Positions 7,057 through 14,295 of a stretch of 32,078 bases of DNA are shown here, piece after piece; the stretch's first letter is position 1, and the number at the start of each line of letters is the position of its first letter. The position numbers and the translations under genes are program-made. The notes under the pieces are model-generated. The model did not search any database. It saw only the letters and a program-made list of their open reading frames with translations, and was not told the DNA's origin. The DNA is from Nostoc sp. GT001 (lineage in GTDB: Bacteria; Cyanobacteriota; Cyanobacteriia; Cyanobacteriales; Nostocaceae), in NCBI RefSeq assembly GCF_030382115.1, contig NZ_JAUDRJ010000001.1, positions 311,689 through 343,766 of the forward strand. Direction: 5' to 3'.

Positions 7057-7689
7057 ATGAATAATGAGTTAATTAAACAAATATTTGGATTAATTAAGCT
7101 TAACAATAAGCTGATTGCTGTCGAGTCTCCATTGCAAGAGAGGGTCAGGCTGCTCATCAATCTAGCTAGTGAATGCCAGCAATACAACATTAACTGTTAC
7201 CTGTGGACGCTGGAGGATGATGCGCTACACCACTTATCCAGTAATGAGGGAGGATTAAGTTTACAAAGAGTTGACCAGTATCAGGCGATCGCCAAAAGCA
7301 GGCGCGAACATTACTTTGAAATTCTCCGATTCTGGAAAACTACCGATTTACAAGGGATTCTCATACTAGAGGGCATATTCCCCTGGCTGGGAGAGTCTAC
7401 CACTGACCCCGATTTCTTTCTGACTTCCGAGTGGATTAAGTCTGCCCTCATTAACCTGAAGCTGTGCAATCACTCTTGCAACAAGACAGCGATTCTCTTA
7501 GGGTCAAACGCCACTGTGTCATCTGACATTGCCCCCGAAGTTCCTACCATTGTGCAACAACTGCCAGCTATAGAGGAAATAAGTAGTTACTTAGCTCAAG
7601 TATTACCTGATTACAGCCGCAGCGATATTCATGCGACAGCGATCACTGAGCTTAGGGATCTACTTGGCAGACATTGGCTATGGAATTAG
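7057..7689 (+). CDS. N-terminal part of a split Ycf46-like AAA+ ATPase
   Basis: A 210-aa product that resembles the N-terminal half of Ycf46-type ATPases: an inactive P-loop-like domain with LINLASECQQYNINCYLWTLEDD, a central DLQGILILEGIFPWL strand, TAILLGSNATVSSDIAPEVPTIVQQLP, and a linker IEEISSYLAQVLPDYS. The AAA+ core that should follow in the same chain is encoded in the +1 frame, overlapping by 59 nt. The frame ends soon after the sequence GAG-CTT-AGG-GAT (CTT at 7651-7653). A +1 shift there would continue smoothly into GIYLADIGYGIRQAIANHE of the downstream frame. No Shine-Dalgarno is obvious before the ATG. It is either the first of two subunits or the first part of a frameshifted single protein. 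Confidence 0.7.
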   Translation: MNNELIKQIFGLIKLNNKLIAVESPLQERVRLLINLASECQQYNINCYLWTLEDDALHHLSSNEGGLSLQRVDQYQAIAKSRREHYFEILRFWKTTDLQGILILEGIFPWLGESTTDPDFFLTSEWIKSALINLKLCNHSCNKTAILLGSNATVSSDIAPEVPTIVQQLPAIEEISSYLAQVLPDYSRSDIHATAITELRDLLGRHWLWN

Positions 7690-8686
7690 ACAGGCGATTG
7701 CAAATCATGAAATTACACCGCATGAGTTAGTAGAAAAACTGTCCGCTTACAAAATCGAACTGTTTAAGCGAATTTATAATATTCAATTTCTCCAACCTCC
7801 AAGCACACCCATTGGTGGTTTAGAACTGATCCAGCAAGCGTTTAAAACTTATAAGCGCCTTCTATCCTCATTGGCTAAAGCTTACAATCTTCGTTTACCC
7901 AAGGGGATTTTACTAATCGGTCCACCGGGAACAGGAAAATCTTACTCGGCTAAAGCAAGTTCTGCACAATTGGGGCTACCTCTGATTATTTTGGAGTGGG
8001 GTAGTTTCCGCAGTTACGGTAATTTGGCTGAGTACAAGCTAAAGAACTTACTCGCACTGGTAGATCGAATCAACCGTGTAATCTTATACCTCGATGATTT
8101 TGATAAGGGATTCGCTGGGGATGACGATTTATCAAAACGACTAGCGGGAATGCTTTTAACCTGGATGCAAGAACGTACTAGTGAGGTTTTAATTATCGCT
8201 TCGGCTAACAATATTCAATGGCTACCACCAGAGCTAACCAGAAGTGGACGCTTTGACGAGATTTTTAAGGTGGATCTCCCAAATTACGGCGAACGCCACT
8301 CAATTTTCAAGATCCATCTCGCTAAATTCGATGCTCGTTTTCGTAACGGGGGCGATGGGTACAGCGAAGAAGAATGGAAAAGGTTACTCAAAGCCACGCA
8401 GCGATGTGTCGGGGCGGAGATTCAAGCCATTGTTGAACGTGCCGCCGTCTCTACTTTCTGTCAAATGTTCGGCGACGATGTTTCTCCCCTTCAAGAACTA
8501 CCACCACTAGGAATTACATTATCGGCATTGCTGGCTGCAAGGCAGAGTATGAATCCTCTGGCCATCCGCGAAGCTGACCGAGTTGAAAGTATGCGTAACA
8601 TTGCGGCTTTACATGGCCTTCCATCTAGCCCGATTGATTCATCTATATATAGTCTCGGCAATGTTGATATTTTTGGTGAAACATGA
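7631..8686 (+). CDS. AAA+ ATPase (Ycf46/FtsH-like core)
   Basis: A 351-aa AAA+ ATPase core. It shows Walker A GPPGTGKS (about residue 96-103), Walker B VILYLDDFDKGF (Asp-Asp instead of the usual Asp-Glu), sensor-1 region LIIASANNIQWLPPELTRSGRFDEIFKVDLP with the arginine finger in SGRFDE, and a C-terminal lid with a GAEIQAIVERA helix. The best match from memory is Ycf46, but the N-terminal domain is in the preceding overlapping frame. The ATG at 7631 lacks an RBS and adds about 10 residues that do not look like family sequence, which favours frameshifting from the upstream ORF over independent starting. The downstream DUF192 gene overlaps by 4 nt (ATGA), so all three are one operon. The role is unknown; these ATPases usually remodel proteins. 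Confidence 0.85.
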   Translation: MRQRSLSLGIYLADIGYGIRQAIANHEITPHELVEKLSAYKIELFKRIYNIQFLQPPSTPIGGLELIQQAFKTYKRLLSSLAKAYNLRLPKGILLIGPPGTGKSYSAKASSAQLGLPLIILEWGSFRSYGNLAEYKLKNLLALVDRINRVILYLDDFDKGFAGDDDLSKRLAGMLLTWMQERTSEVLIIASANNIQWLPPELTRSGRFDEIFKVDLPNYGERHSIFKIHLAKFDARFRNGGDGYSEEEWKRLLKATQRCVGAEIQAIVERAAVSTFCQMFGDDVSPLQELPPLGITLSALLAARQSMNPLAIREADRVESMRNIAALHGLPSSPIDSSIYSLGNVDIFGET

Positions 8687-9252
8687 AAACTTTAAAAATT
8701 AATTCCGAAAAGCATTTATACGTTGCTGCCTTCAAGTTACTGAACATACTAGGCCTCCTAGCTGGAGTATCAATTATCGTTGGCACTGTGGCGCTCGATT
8801 ACGTCCAAACTCGTCCCCAGGATTTACCAGTTACGCACATTCTCACCAAAGGCGGTCGCACATTTAACTTGGAAGCCGCTTCTACACCAGAGCAATTAGA
8901 GAAAGGGCTGAAATTTCGCTCATCCTTAAACGGCGAGCGCGGAATGTTATTCAATTTGGGAGGAGAAATTTATAATGTGCCTTTTTGGATGTACAAGGTA
9001 AATTTTCCTTTAGACATCTTTTATCTTAAGGACAATGTGGTGACAACTGCGGTTTACAATGCCCAACCGTGTTACAAAACCCCTTGCCCCATCTACAAAG
9101 GGAAAGTTGCCAATCAAGTGCTAGAGCTAGTAAAAGGCGCTGCCAATATCAAGGTTGGCGATCGGCTTAACATCCAACCCTTATCAGTTTTGCCTAAGAA
9201 TAATATTGGTATTTATAGCGGCAATTCTTTGAGAACCAAAAATAATCGCTAG
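8683..9252 (+). CDS. DUF192 domain protein, membrane-anchored
   Basis: A 189-aa protein with one N-terminal membrane segment (about residues 19-40, LLNILGLLAGVSIIVGTVAL), followed by a DUF192 domain from about 58 to 155. The domain shows the typical order: AASTPEQLEKGLKFRSSL, GMLFNLGG, FWMYKVNFPLDIFYL, then VLELVKGAANIKVGDRL. Two Cys residues lie in NAQPCYKTPCPIY. DUF192 proteins are small, mostly envelope-located beta-folds of unknown function. Here it is translationally coupled to the AAA+ ATPase (ATGA overlap), so the two probably act together, the ATPase inside and this domain outside the cytoplasmic membrane. Confidence 0.85.
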   Translation: MKTLKINSEKHLYVAAFKLLNILGLLAGVSIIVGTVALDYVQTRPQDLPVTHILTKGGRTFNLEAASTPEQLEKGLKFRSSLNGERGMLFNLGGEIYNVPFWMYKVNFPLDIFYLKDNVVTTAVYNAQPCYKTPCPIYKGKVANQVLELVKGAANIKVGDRLNIQPLSVLPKNNIGIYSGNSLRTKNNR

Positions 9253-9291
9253 TAATTGTATAACGTATTTTTGAAAAATCAAGAAACCATA

Positions 9292-9310
9292 GTACTGAAA
9301 AAAACAGTAC
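9292..9310. promoter_or_regulatory. Perfect GTACTG-A7-CAGTAC palindrome
   Basis: GTACTGAAAAAAACAGTAC, with perfect 6-nt arms and a 7-A centre, 43 nt upstream of the small BRO-like ORF. The spacing between the GTAC cores (11 nt) is identical at 6974-6992 and 31433-31451, and the whole left arm plus A7 centre is identical to the copy at 31433. It is too widely spaced to be a LexA box. It is a candidate operator for an unknown dimeric regulator. Confidence 0.6.
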
Positions 9311-9352
9311 CTAAATAGCTTCGTGTGTTGAATCAAATATGGCAATCTATTT

Positions 9353-9679
9353 ATGGGAAGAGTATGGACATATTGGGAATTTGATCATCCTTTGGGTAAC
9401 ACGGTGCGAGTAATCTCTACCCCACTAGGGTTAGAGATATTTGCCGAAGATGTGTTCAACGTCGTTGCAGCAGAATTAAATAACGAAAAAATAGTACTGA
9501 TGAATATTCACAGTCAAGAACGTTATGTAGTTATTGAAGAAGAGGTAGTAAAAATAAAAACTTTAAATTTTACAGCCATCAATACCTTAAAGACGATTGT
9601 AAAAGCGGACTTGATTAATAAATTTGTGCATTGGGTACGTATTACAATCCGACCGATATTTCAAAAACAGTACTTTTAA
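9353..9679 (+). CDS. Small hypothetical protein, possibly BRO-N-like
   Basis: A 108-aa protein. The first 60 residues (WEFDHPLGNTVRVISTPLGLEIFAEDVFNVV… then …VIEEEVVKIKTLN) are loosely like the N-terminal BRO domain, in which an aromatic-rich strand, VRV and a xxAxDV helix start are usual. This is a weak, motif-level resemblance. No membrane segment. It lies between the GTAC palindrome and the TraL-like ATPase gene (29-nt gap), so it may be the first gene of that transcription unit and could be its DNA-binding regulator. A half-site CAGTAC occurs near its 3' end at 9668-9673. Confidence 0.55.
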   Translation: MGRVWTYWEFDHPLGNTVRVISTPLGLEIFAEDVFNVVAAELNNEKIVLMNIHSQERYVVIEEEVVKIKTLNFTAINTLKTIVKADLINKFVHWVRITIRPIFQKQYF

Positions 9680-9708
9680 AAATTTAGTCAATACCAAAAG
9701 GAAGAAGA

Positions 9709-10899
9709 ATGATGATTATTAAGATAGCCAACGATAATAACCGAAATACTGGCAACAATCTGGCAGATCAACCCTTTACTAATACACAGTTTAACAATAT
9801 AGCACCCAACAATGCGATAGAAGAAAACACTAGTAATACAGATCCCGATAGCACAGCAACAGATCCTGATAGCCCAGTGCCCGACAATATAGCACTTAAC
9901 AATGTGACAGAAGAAAAGACTAGTAATACAGATCCCGACAGCCCAGTGCCCGACAATATAGCACTTAACAATGCGATAGAAGAAAAGGCTAGTAATACAG
10001 ATCCCGACAGCCCAGTGCCCGACAATATAGCACTTAACAATGTGACAGAAAAAAAGACTAGTAATACACAGTCTAATAATCCAGTATCCGAAAAGGATAA
10101 TAAAAATAATCCAGAACAACTAAGAAGATTAGTAATGGTGACAGGAGATAAAGGAGGTGTTGGTAAGTCAACTTTTGCCAGAGGTTTAGCGCAAACTTAC
10201 ATAGATAACGCAGTAAAATTTGTCGGGTTAGACGCGGATAATTCTAATCCACACTTGATCAGATTTTATGAAAAAGCTGCAAACATTCATCGTTTAGATA
10301 TATCTAACTCAGATAAATTAGACGAATTTGTAGATAATTTAAAAGAATTAGTCTATCCCAAATCAAAAGAATCTGGGAAAAATCAAGAGGAAAAATCTTT
10401 GATACTACTAGAAACGCCATCACAATTTCTGCCAACTTTAAAAATTTTAATAACCGAGATGGGGTTTTTAGATGTAGTAAATAATAAATGTAAAATGCGG
10501 GTGACGATAGTAGTAGTTATTAGCACAATAATTGATTGTATAACTCAACTACTAGAACTATATAGTTTTTGCGGTGATCGCGTTGATTATGTAATAGTAA
10601 AAAATTCGTTTTACGGAGAGGCGGAACAATTTGCTTTTTATGATAGTTCCGAAGAAATAAAAGTAATTGAACAGCAAGTAAAAGCAACAGGGCATGATTT
10701 CACAAGTATAAATATGCCAAAACTAGCGAAAAAATCCTACGATTATTTAGATGTGAAAAATTTGACATTTAGACAAGGACTTGAACAAGATGAATATCCC
10801 TCTGTATTTGGTAGAGTCTTAAGCTGGCTGAACAATTTTAAAGGGCAAATAAAGCCAAAAAAAGATTTATTTGGCATAGAGAAGATTTTATCTGAATAG
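9709..10899 (+). CDS. ParA/MinD-type ATPase resembling IncP TraL, with repetitive N-terminus
   Basis: A 396-aa protein. Residues 1-30 lead into a low-complexity region made of 23-residue repeats (about 30-128; unit NIALNNVTEEKTSNTDPDSP plus VPD), acidic and Asn/Pro-rich, probably disordered. The P-loop domain follows, with deviant Walker A GDKGGVGKS at about 146-154 and VGLDADNSNP after the next strand. The switch strand is ILLETPSQF, with Glu where Asp is usual. The later order (TIVVVIST…, VDYVIVKNSFYGE, MPKLAKKSYDYL, LTFRQGLEQ) matches the layout of plasmid RP4 TraL, a conjugation ATPase of unclear role. A Shine-Dalgarno-like GGAAGAAGA lies just before the ATG. The next gene, 8 nt downstream, encodes a shorter relative. 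Confidence 0.8.
   Translation: MMIIKIANDNNRNTGNNLADQPFTNTQFNNIAPNNAIEENTSNTDPDSTATDPDSPVPDNIALNNVTEEKTSNTDPDSPVPDNIALNNAIEEKASNTDPDSPVPDNIALNNVTEKKTSNTQSNNPVSEKDNKNNPEQLRRLVMVTGDKGGVGKSTFARGLAQTYIDNAVKFVGLDADNSNPHLIRFYEKAANIHRLDISNSDKLDEFVDNLKELVYPKSKESGKNQEEKSLILLETPSQFLPTLKILITEMGFLDVVNNKCKMRVTIVVVISTIIDCITQLLELYSFCGDRVDYVIVKNSFYGEAEQFAFYDSSEEIKVIEQQVKATGHDFTSINMPKLAKKSYDYLDVKNLTFRQGLEQDEYPSVFGRVLSWLNNFKGQIKPKKDLFGIEKILSE
9796..10092 (+). repeat. Intragenic 69-bp tandem repeat
   Basis: Four units of 69 nt (23 codons): 9796-9885 (with a 21-nt internal duplication of the GATCCTGATAGC part), 9886-9954, 9955-10023 and 10024-10092 (degenerate 3' end). Units 2 and 3 are nearly identical at DNA level, which suggests recent expansion and likely length variation between strains. 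Confidence 0.85.
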
Positions 10900-10907
10900 G
10901 AATAAAG

Positions 10908-11606
10908 ATGTCAAAAAGAATGATTATAACTGTAGGAGATGCGCGGGTGGGTAAGTCTACAGTTATCAAGCTATTGCTAGAAATGTTTGCCCAACAAGGA
11001 AAACGGATAAAGGTTTATAACCAAGAATCATTCTCTGTATTTCAAGCTTATGAACATATAGCAACCATTAAGAAGTTTAATTTATCAAATGACGATGCTG
11101 ATGCAATAGCAGATGACTTAAATCATCCTGAGTTAGATGTGATAATTGTTGATATGCCCGGACAAGATATTGAAAAAGTAATTCAATATATCGAGAGTGC
11201 TAGCTTATTTGAGGTTGTAGTAAAATTTGGTTGGAATTTAACATTTCTTCAACCTATTTCTCACAGGGAAGACTGTATATATTACTTAAATGCAATCATC
11301 CAGAACGCGACTAATAACGCTAACTACGTGGTTGTGAAAAATTACCATTTTGCGCCAGAGTTTAGAGAATATGAGGAGAAGATACGGAAAAAGCTGTTAA
11401 TAATAGGGGGTACAGAAGTAGAATTAGCGGCTCTACACCGGAATCATTATCAAGGGATGGAAAAGACTGGTAAACCATATTCAGAAGTTTGCCAGGATCT
11501 ATCAATGATTTTATTTTGGAGAAGCTTCATTTTTCAGTGGATTAAAAAGTTTCGTCATTCAGTGATGAATAACAATTTGGCTATTAAATATCTAGGGCTT
11601 GATTGA
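10908..11606 (+). CDS. Second TraL-like P-loop ATPase
   Basis: A 232-aa P-loop NTPase. Walker A is GDARVGKST at residues 10-18, the switch/Walker B strand is LDVIIVDMPGQD, and a later strand NYVVVKNYHFAPE parallels VDYVIVKNSF of the upstream ATPase. The C-terminal part (VELAALHRNHYQGMEKTGKPYSEV) resembles the end of TraL-type proteins. It lacks the GGVGK lysine of ParA (ARVGK instead), so dimer chemistry may differ from its neighbour. The gap to the upstream gene is only 8 nt, so the two are co-transcribed and may form a heteromeric pair. The tail is basic with several aromatic residues (FWRSFIFQWIKKFRHS), suggesting membrane or protein contact. Confidence 0.75.
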   Translation: MSKRMIITVGDARVGKSTVIKLLLEMFAQQGKRIKVYNQESFSVFQAYEHIATIKKFNLSNDDADAIADDLNHPELDVIIVDMPGQDIEKVIQYIESASLFEVVVKFGWNLTFLQPISHREDCIYYLNAIIQNATNNANYVVVKNYHFAPEFREYEEKIRKKLLIIGGTEVELAALHRNHYQGMEKTGKPYSEVCQDLSMILFWRSFIFQWIKKFRHSVMNNNLAIKYLGLD

Positions 11607-11634
11607 TGACAAAAATTAGGGTGTTGGGTATTGC

Positions 11635-11700
11635 CTGAGTGTGTTTAAGACAATTAAATTTTAGTTGCGTCAAGGAGTTGAACATTTTCTTGATTCCCCA
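11635..11700 (+). repeat. 66-bp dispersed repeat, copy 1
   Basis: CTGAGTGTGTTTAAGACAAT… to …TTGATTCCCCA, 62 of 66 positions identical with 21146-21211 in the same orientation. It is flanked by short inverted sequences (AGGGTGTTGGGTATTG on the left, CAATACCAGCAACCC on the right). It lies between the second TraL-like gene and the DUF6753-like gene; the interval 11607-11799 holds nothing else recognisable. Confidence 0.85.
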
Positions 11701-11799
11701 ATACCAGCAACCCCAATACCAGCAACCCTCTCATCCAGTTGTATCAAGGGTTTCTGCTTAACAAGCGTGCCATTCACCCTACACCCAACCCCCTACTTT

Positions 11800-12393
11800 A
11801 TGACACTACAAGACACATTACAAGGTTATTCCCCATCAGAACAAAAACGCATAGTTGAAGGGGCATATCAACTAGGAATTACACCAGACGATCCAGTTTT
11901 TAGGATGATGGCGACACTGGGCAGGTATGAAGAAACGATCATAGACCTCCAGGCAAGAATGGAGGCAATGATAGAAGCGTGGGCAGCACTGATAGACCAA
12001 AAACTGGATAAGACAAGCAAACAAGCCGAGTCAATGCATTATACAGTTGTGTCAAATGCTGTACGTGATGAGATCAAAAAAATCAAGCCCACCAGCACAG
12101 GCATGAAAGTGCAGGCAGGCTGGGGATTGGGGACAGTATCTCTTGTGTGTGGATTAGTAGCGGCTGGCAGTACCTTGCTGGGTTCGCTGACCACATGGAA
12201 TCTGGTGCAAAATATAGGAACGAATCAGTCAGTAGTAGTCTCACGTAACGAGATAAAGATTCTCCAGTGGGCAAAATCCCAAGAGGGTAAACAAATGTAT
12301 CAAATTATCTTGAAGAATCAAGCAGCAATTGAAGCCTGTCAAACACAACGCAGTAAAACCCAAGGCTATTGTTTAATTCAAGTAAGTAAGTAG
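11800..12393 (+). CDS. Membrane protein, DUF6753-like
   Basis: A 197-aa protein. The N-terminus (LQGYSPSEQKRIVEGAYQLGITPDDPVFRMMATLGRYE) is of the kind I associate with cyanobacterial DUF6753 plasmid proteins. A long helical or coiled-coil stretch follows (about 45-100), then one hydrophobic segment (GLGTVSLVCGLVAAGSTLLGSL, about 108-129), and a C-terminal domain with two Cys (IEACQTQRSKTQGYCLI). It is probably a single-span membrane protein. The frame is open upstream to a TTG at 11665, but that part is encoded by the dispersed repeat, so the ATG at 11800 is preferred. It converges directly on the response regulator gene, with adjacent stops at 12393 and 12394. Confidence 0.7.
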   Translation: MTLQDTLQGYSPSEQKRIVEGAYQLGITPDDPVFRMMATLGRYEETIIDLQARMEAMIEAWAALIDQKLDKTSKQAESMHYTVVSNAVRDEIKKIKPTSTGMKVQAGWGLGTVSLVCGLVAAGSTLLGSLTTWNLVQNIGTNQSVVVSRNEIKILQWAKSQEGKQMYQIILKNQAAIEACQTQRSKTQGYCLIQVSK

Positions 12394-13047
12394 CTAACCT
12401 ACTTTCAGGTAATCTTGTTCGATGTACCCAAGTTTACTAGCTTCAATCAGAGCATTGACGCGATCCTTGACATCTAACTTCGCAAAAATCTTGTTAATAT
12501 GACCTTTAACGGTACTTTCAGTAATAAATAACCGCTCGGCAATCAGCTTATTAGAAGAACCATCTGCCATCAAAGAGATAATTTGCATTTCAGTGGCACT
12601 AAGATGATCTTGGTAAGTCTTACCCTTAATTTTCTGCTGGAAGAAGAAATTATTTCGGCTAATATCAGGGTCAAAAAAAGACTTGTTATCGTAGAATGTG
12701 GTTTTAATTGCTTCTAAAATCAGAGGAACATTATTCTTTTTGAGAATGTAAGAATCAGCGCTAACATTTAAAGCTGATTGAACAGTGCCTTGAGAAGAAT
12801 GGGAAGAAAGAACAACAATTTTAGTCTTGCTATTCACTTTGACCTCTTTGATCACTTCTAGCCCCGATATGTCAGGTAAACCAATATCCACCAAAATCAC
12901 ATCGGGATTTAATTCCTTAACTAAATTAATCCCTTCAATACCAGTACGAGCAACGCCGACCATTTCCATATCTGGTTGTTGATTGATAGCAGTAGTGATC
13001 CCCAACCTAATGAGTTCTTCATCCTCAATGAGCGTTAATCGAATCAT
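12394..13047 (-). CDS. NarL/FixJ-family response regulator
   Basis: A 217-aa two-component regulator. The receiver domain (1-120) has acidic pocket E8-D9, phospho-acceptor D54 (VILVDIGLPDISG), the S81 switch position (VVLSSHSS) and K103 (YILKKN). The LuxR-type helix-turn-helix occupies about 150-210 (LSATEMQIISLMADGSSNKLIAERLFITESTVKGHINKIFAKL). All residues needed for phosphotransfer and DNA binding are present. It is transcribed away from the histidine kinase at 13305 with a 257-nt shared upstream region that contains an 18-bp palindrome, so the two are a plausible cognate pair. LuxR-type regulators bind palindromes, so the 13171-13188 site may be its own operator. Confidence 0.93.
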   Translation of the reverse strand: MIRLTLIEDEELIRLGITTAINQQPDMEMVGVARTGIEGINLVKELNPDVILVDIGLPDISGLEVIKEVKVNSKTKIVVLSSHSSQGTVQSALNVSADSYILKKNNVPLILEAIKTTFYDNKSFFDPDISRNNFFFQQKIKGKTYQDHLSATEMQIISLMADGSSNKLIAERLFITESTVKGHINKIFAKLDVKDRVNALIEASKLGYIEQDYLKVG

Positions 13048-13170
13048 AGATCACTTCGATTATAAGATGACTCAATATTTATAGCATAGTTGTTGGTGTT
13101 AAGCCTTTTACTTTTCATGTCTGTAATATAAAATAAAAATAATCAAAAATCTTTCCAGATAAATGAAATA

Positions 13171-13188
13171 AACTTTAGTACTAAAGTT
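13171..13188. promoter_or_regulatory. Perfect 18-bp palindrome between regulator and kinase genes
   Basis: AACTTTAGTACTAAAGTT is perfectly self-complementary. It misses the LexA consensus by one base. Its central place between divergent two-component genes makes an operator, possibly autoregulatory, likely. The rest of 13048-13304 is AT-rich leader with nothing else clear. Confidence 0.6.
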
Positions 13189-13304
13189 GGATTGGATAAT
13201 TTCTTTTTATAACTAAAATAAAAGTATTCTCAAATCTTGTAGACATAATTAGTATTTATTCATAAAAGTAGCCAAAATAACCATCTGTCGTTGGAAACAT
13301 AGTT

Positions 13305-14069
13305 ATGCAACAGGAAGTTTTAAGCAAACAGTTGGATTTATCAGCCTTACTCCATGATGTGTCGAATTCTTTTAAAGGGGCATCGTTGATTGTAAATCAG
13401 TTAATTGATGGCGCTTATGGATACTCTTTAGAAGAAATCAGACCATTTCTGATAGCCCTACGAGATACTAATGATCGGGGTATGAGCTTGGTTGAAGCTA
13501 ACAGAGTCTCTCAAGAAGCTAAACCAGTAACAGTAGCTCAGTTTGATATGTTGAGTTTTTTACAAACAACTTATTCCCTATTCAAGCCAATAGCGCAGTA
13601 TCATTCCTTGAATCTCCACTACGAAACTCAATCATCATACAAGCATGGAACGCAAGTACGGGGTGATAGCATAAGTATTGACAGAATGCTGTGTAATTTT
13701 GTGACAAATGCTATTAAGTACACTCTTGCCGGAGATATCTTTTTAAGGCTGCTCAATCAAGAAGATGATTTAGCGATCGAAATTGAAGATACTAGCTGTG
13801 GAATTGCCGCAGAACAACTATCAAATATATTTATCCCATTATGGCGAGCGCCAAATAGCAATTTATTACATCAATCAGGGATGGGATTAGGACTGTACAT
13901 CGCCTTATGTGTGGCTCATGCTCATGGTTTGAAGATAAGCGTAAACTCGGTAGCCAAACAAGGAACCAAATTCACCATTATATTTCCTTACAAAGATGAC
14001 GGGGTTTATGGGGTTGATGGTAGGATGTTGCCCAAATCGCAGAGGTTACAAGATGCGTTACCTATATGA
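13305..14069 (+). CDS. Soluble sensor histidine kinase
   Basis: A 254-aa kinase without membrane segments or recognisable sensor domain. The phospho-acceptor region is right at the start: H17 in LSALLHDVSNSFKGA. The ATP-binding domain shows the N-box (DRMLCNFVTNAIKYT), the G1 box in the form IEDTSCGI (second Gly of DxGxG altered to Cys) and the G2 box GMGLGLYIA, ending with FTIIFPY. Input must therefore come through a partner protein or the short N-terminal part. The response regulator gene at 12394-13047 is divergent and the small membrane protein gene overlaps the 3' end, so that protein could provide the membrane or sensory link (inference). Confidence 0.88.
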   Translation: MQQEVLSKQLDLSALLHDVSNSFKGASLIVNQLIDGAYGYSLEEIRPFLIALRDTNDRGMSLVEANRVSQEAKPVTVAQFDMLSFLQTTYSLFKPIAQYHSLNLHYETQSSYKHGTQVRGDSISIDRMLCNFVTNAIKYTLAGDIFLRLLNQEDDLAIEIEDTSCGIAAEQLSNIFIPLWRAPNSNLLHQSGMGLGLYIALCVAHAHGLKISVNSVAKQGTKFTIIFPYKDDGVYGVDGRMLPKSQRLQDALPI

Positions 14070-14295
14070 TGTGAAACTTTGGGACAGGATCGAAACAGGA
14101 GTGGAATTTCTAATTTTTGTGGCTTTGATGATAGCGGCAATTATCAAACTGGGATACAACGATTTTCTACAAGCATTGTTTTACATAGTATTAGCTGTCA
14201 TCATCTCACCCTGGTCACAATTCGAGCGGGTGACTAAGCGATATGTCTTAGTAAGTGCTTACATTCTTGGGTTGTTTGTCGGGTATTTTAGTTAG
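14053..14295 (+). CDS. Small two-span membrane protein downstream of the kinase
   Basis: An 80-aa protein with a strongly hydrophobic middle: FLIFVALMIAAIIKLGYNDF followed by LQALFYIVLAVII, a loop SPWSQFERVTKRY, and a last hydrophobic stretch VLVSAYILGLFVGYF, i.e. two or three membrane helices. The ATG at 14053 is preceded by AGAGG (14041-14045) at good distance. An earlier in-frame ATG lies deeper inside the kinase gene and is less likely. It overlaps the kinase end by 17 nt, so it is coupled to it. It overlaps the 254-aa minus-strand gene by 4 nt at its 3' end. Confidence 0.65.
   Translation: MRYLYDVKLWDRIETGVEFLIFVALMIAAIIKLGYNDFLQALFYIVLAVIISPWSQFERVTKRYVLVSAYILGLFVGYFS

Noticed and set aside
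9292..9310. LexA box upstream of the BRO-like gene
   Set aside because: The GTAC cores are 11 nt apart, whereas the LexA pattern needs 4; it is a different motif.
9688..10119. 143-aa and 90-aa minus-strand repetitive frames
   Set aside because: Mirror of the 69-bp tandem repeat in the TraL-like gene; repeats of a length divisible by three keep all frames open.
13171..13188. LexA box between response regulator and kinase
   Set aside because: It misses the consensus by one base (G in place of the required C); listed instead as an unassigned palindrome.
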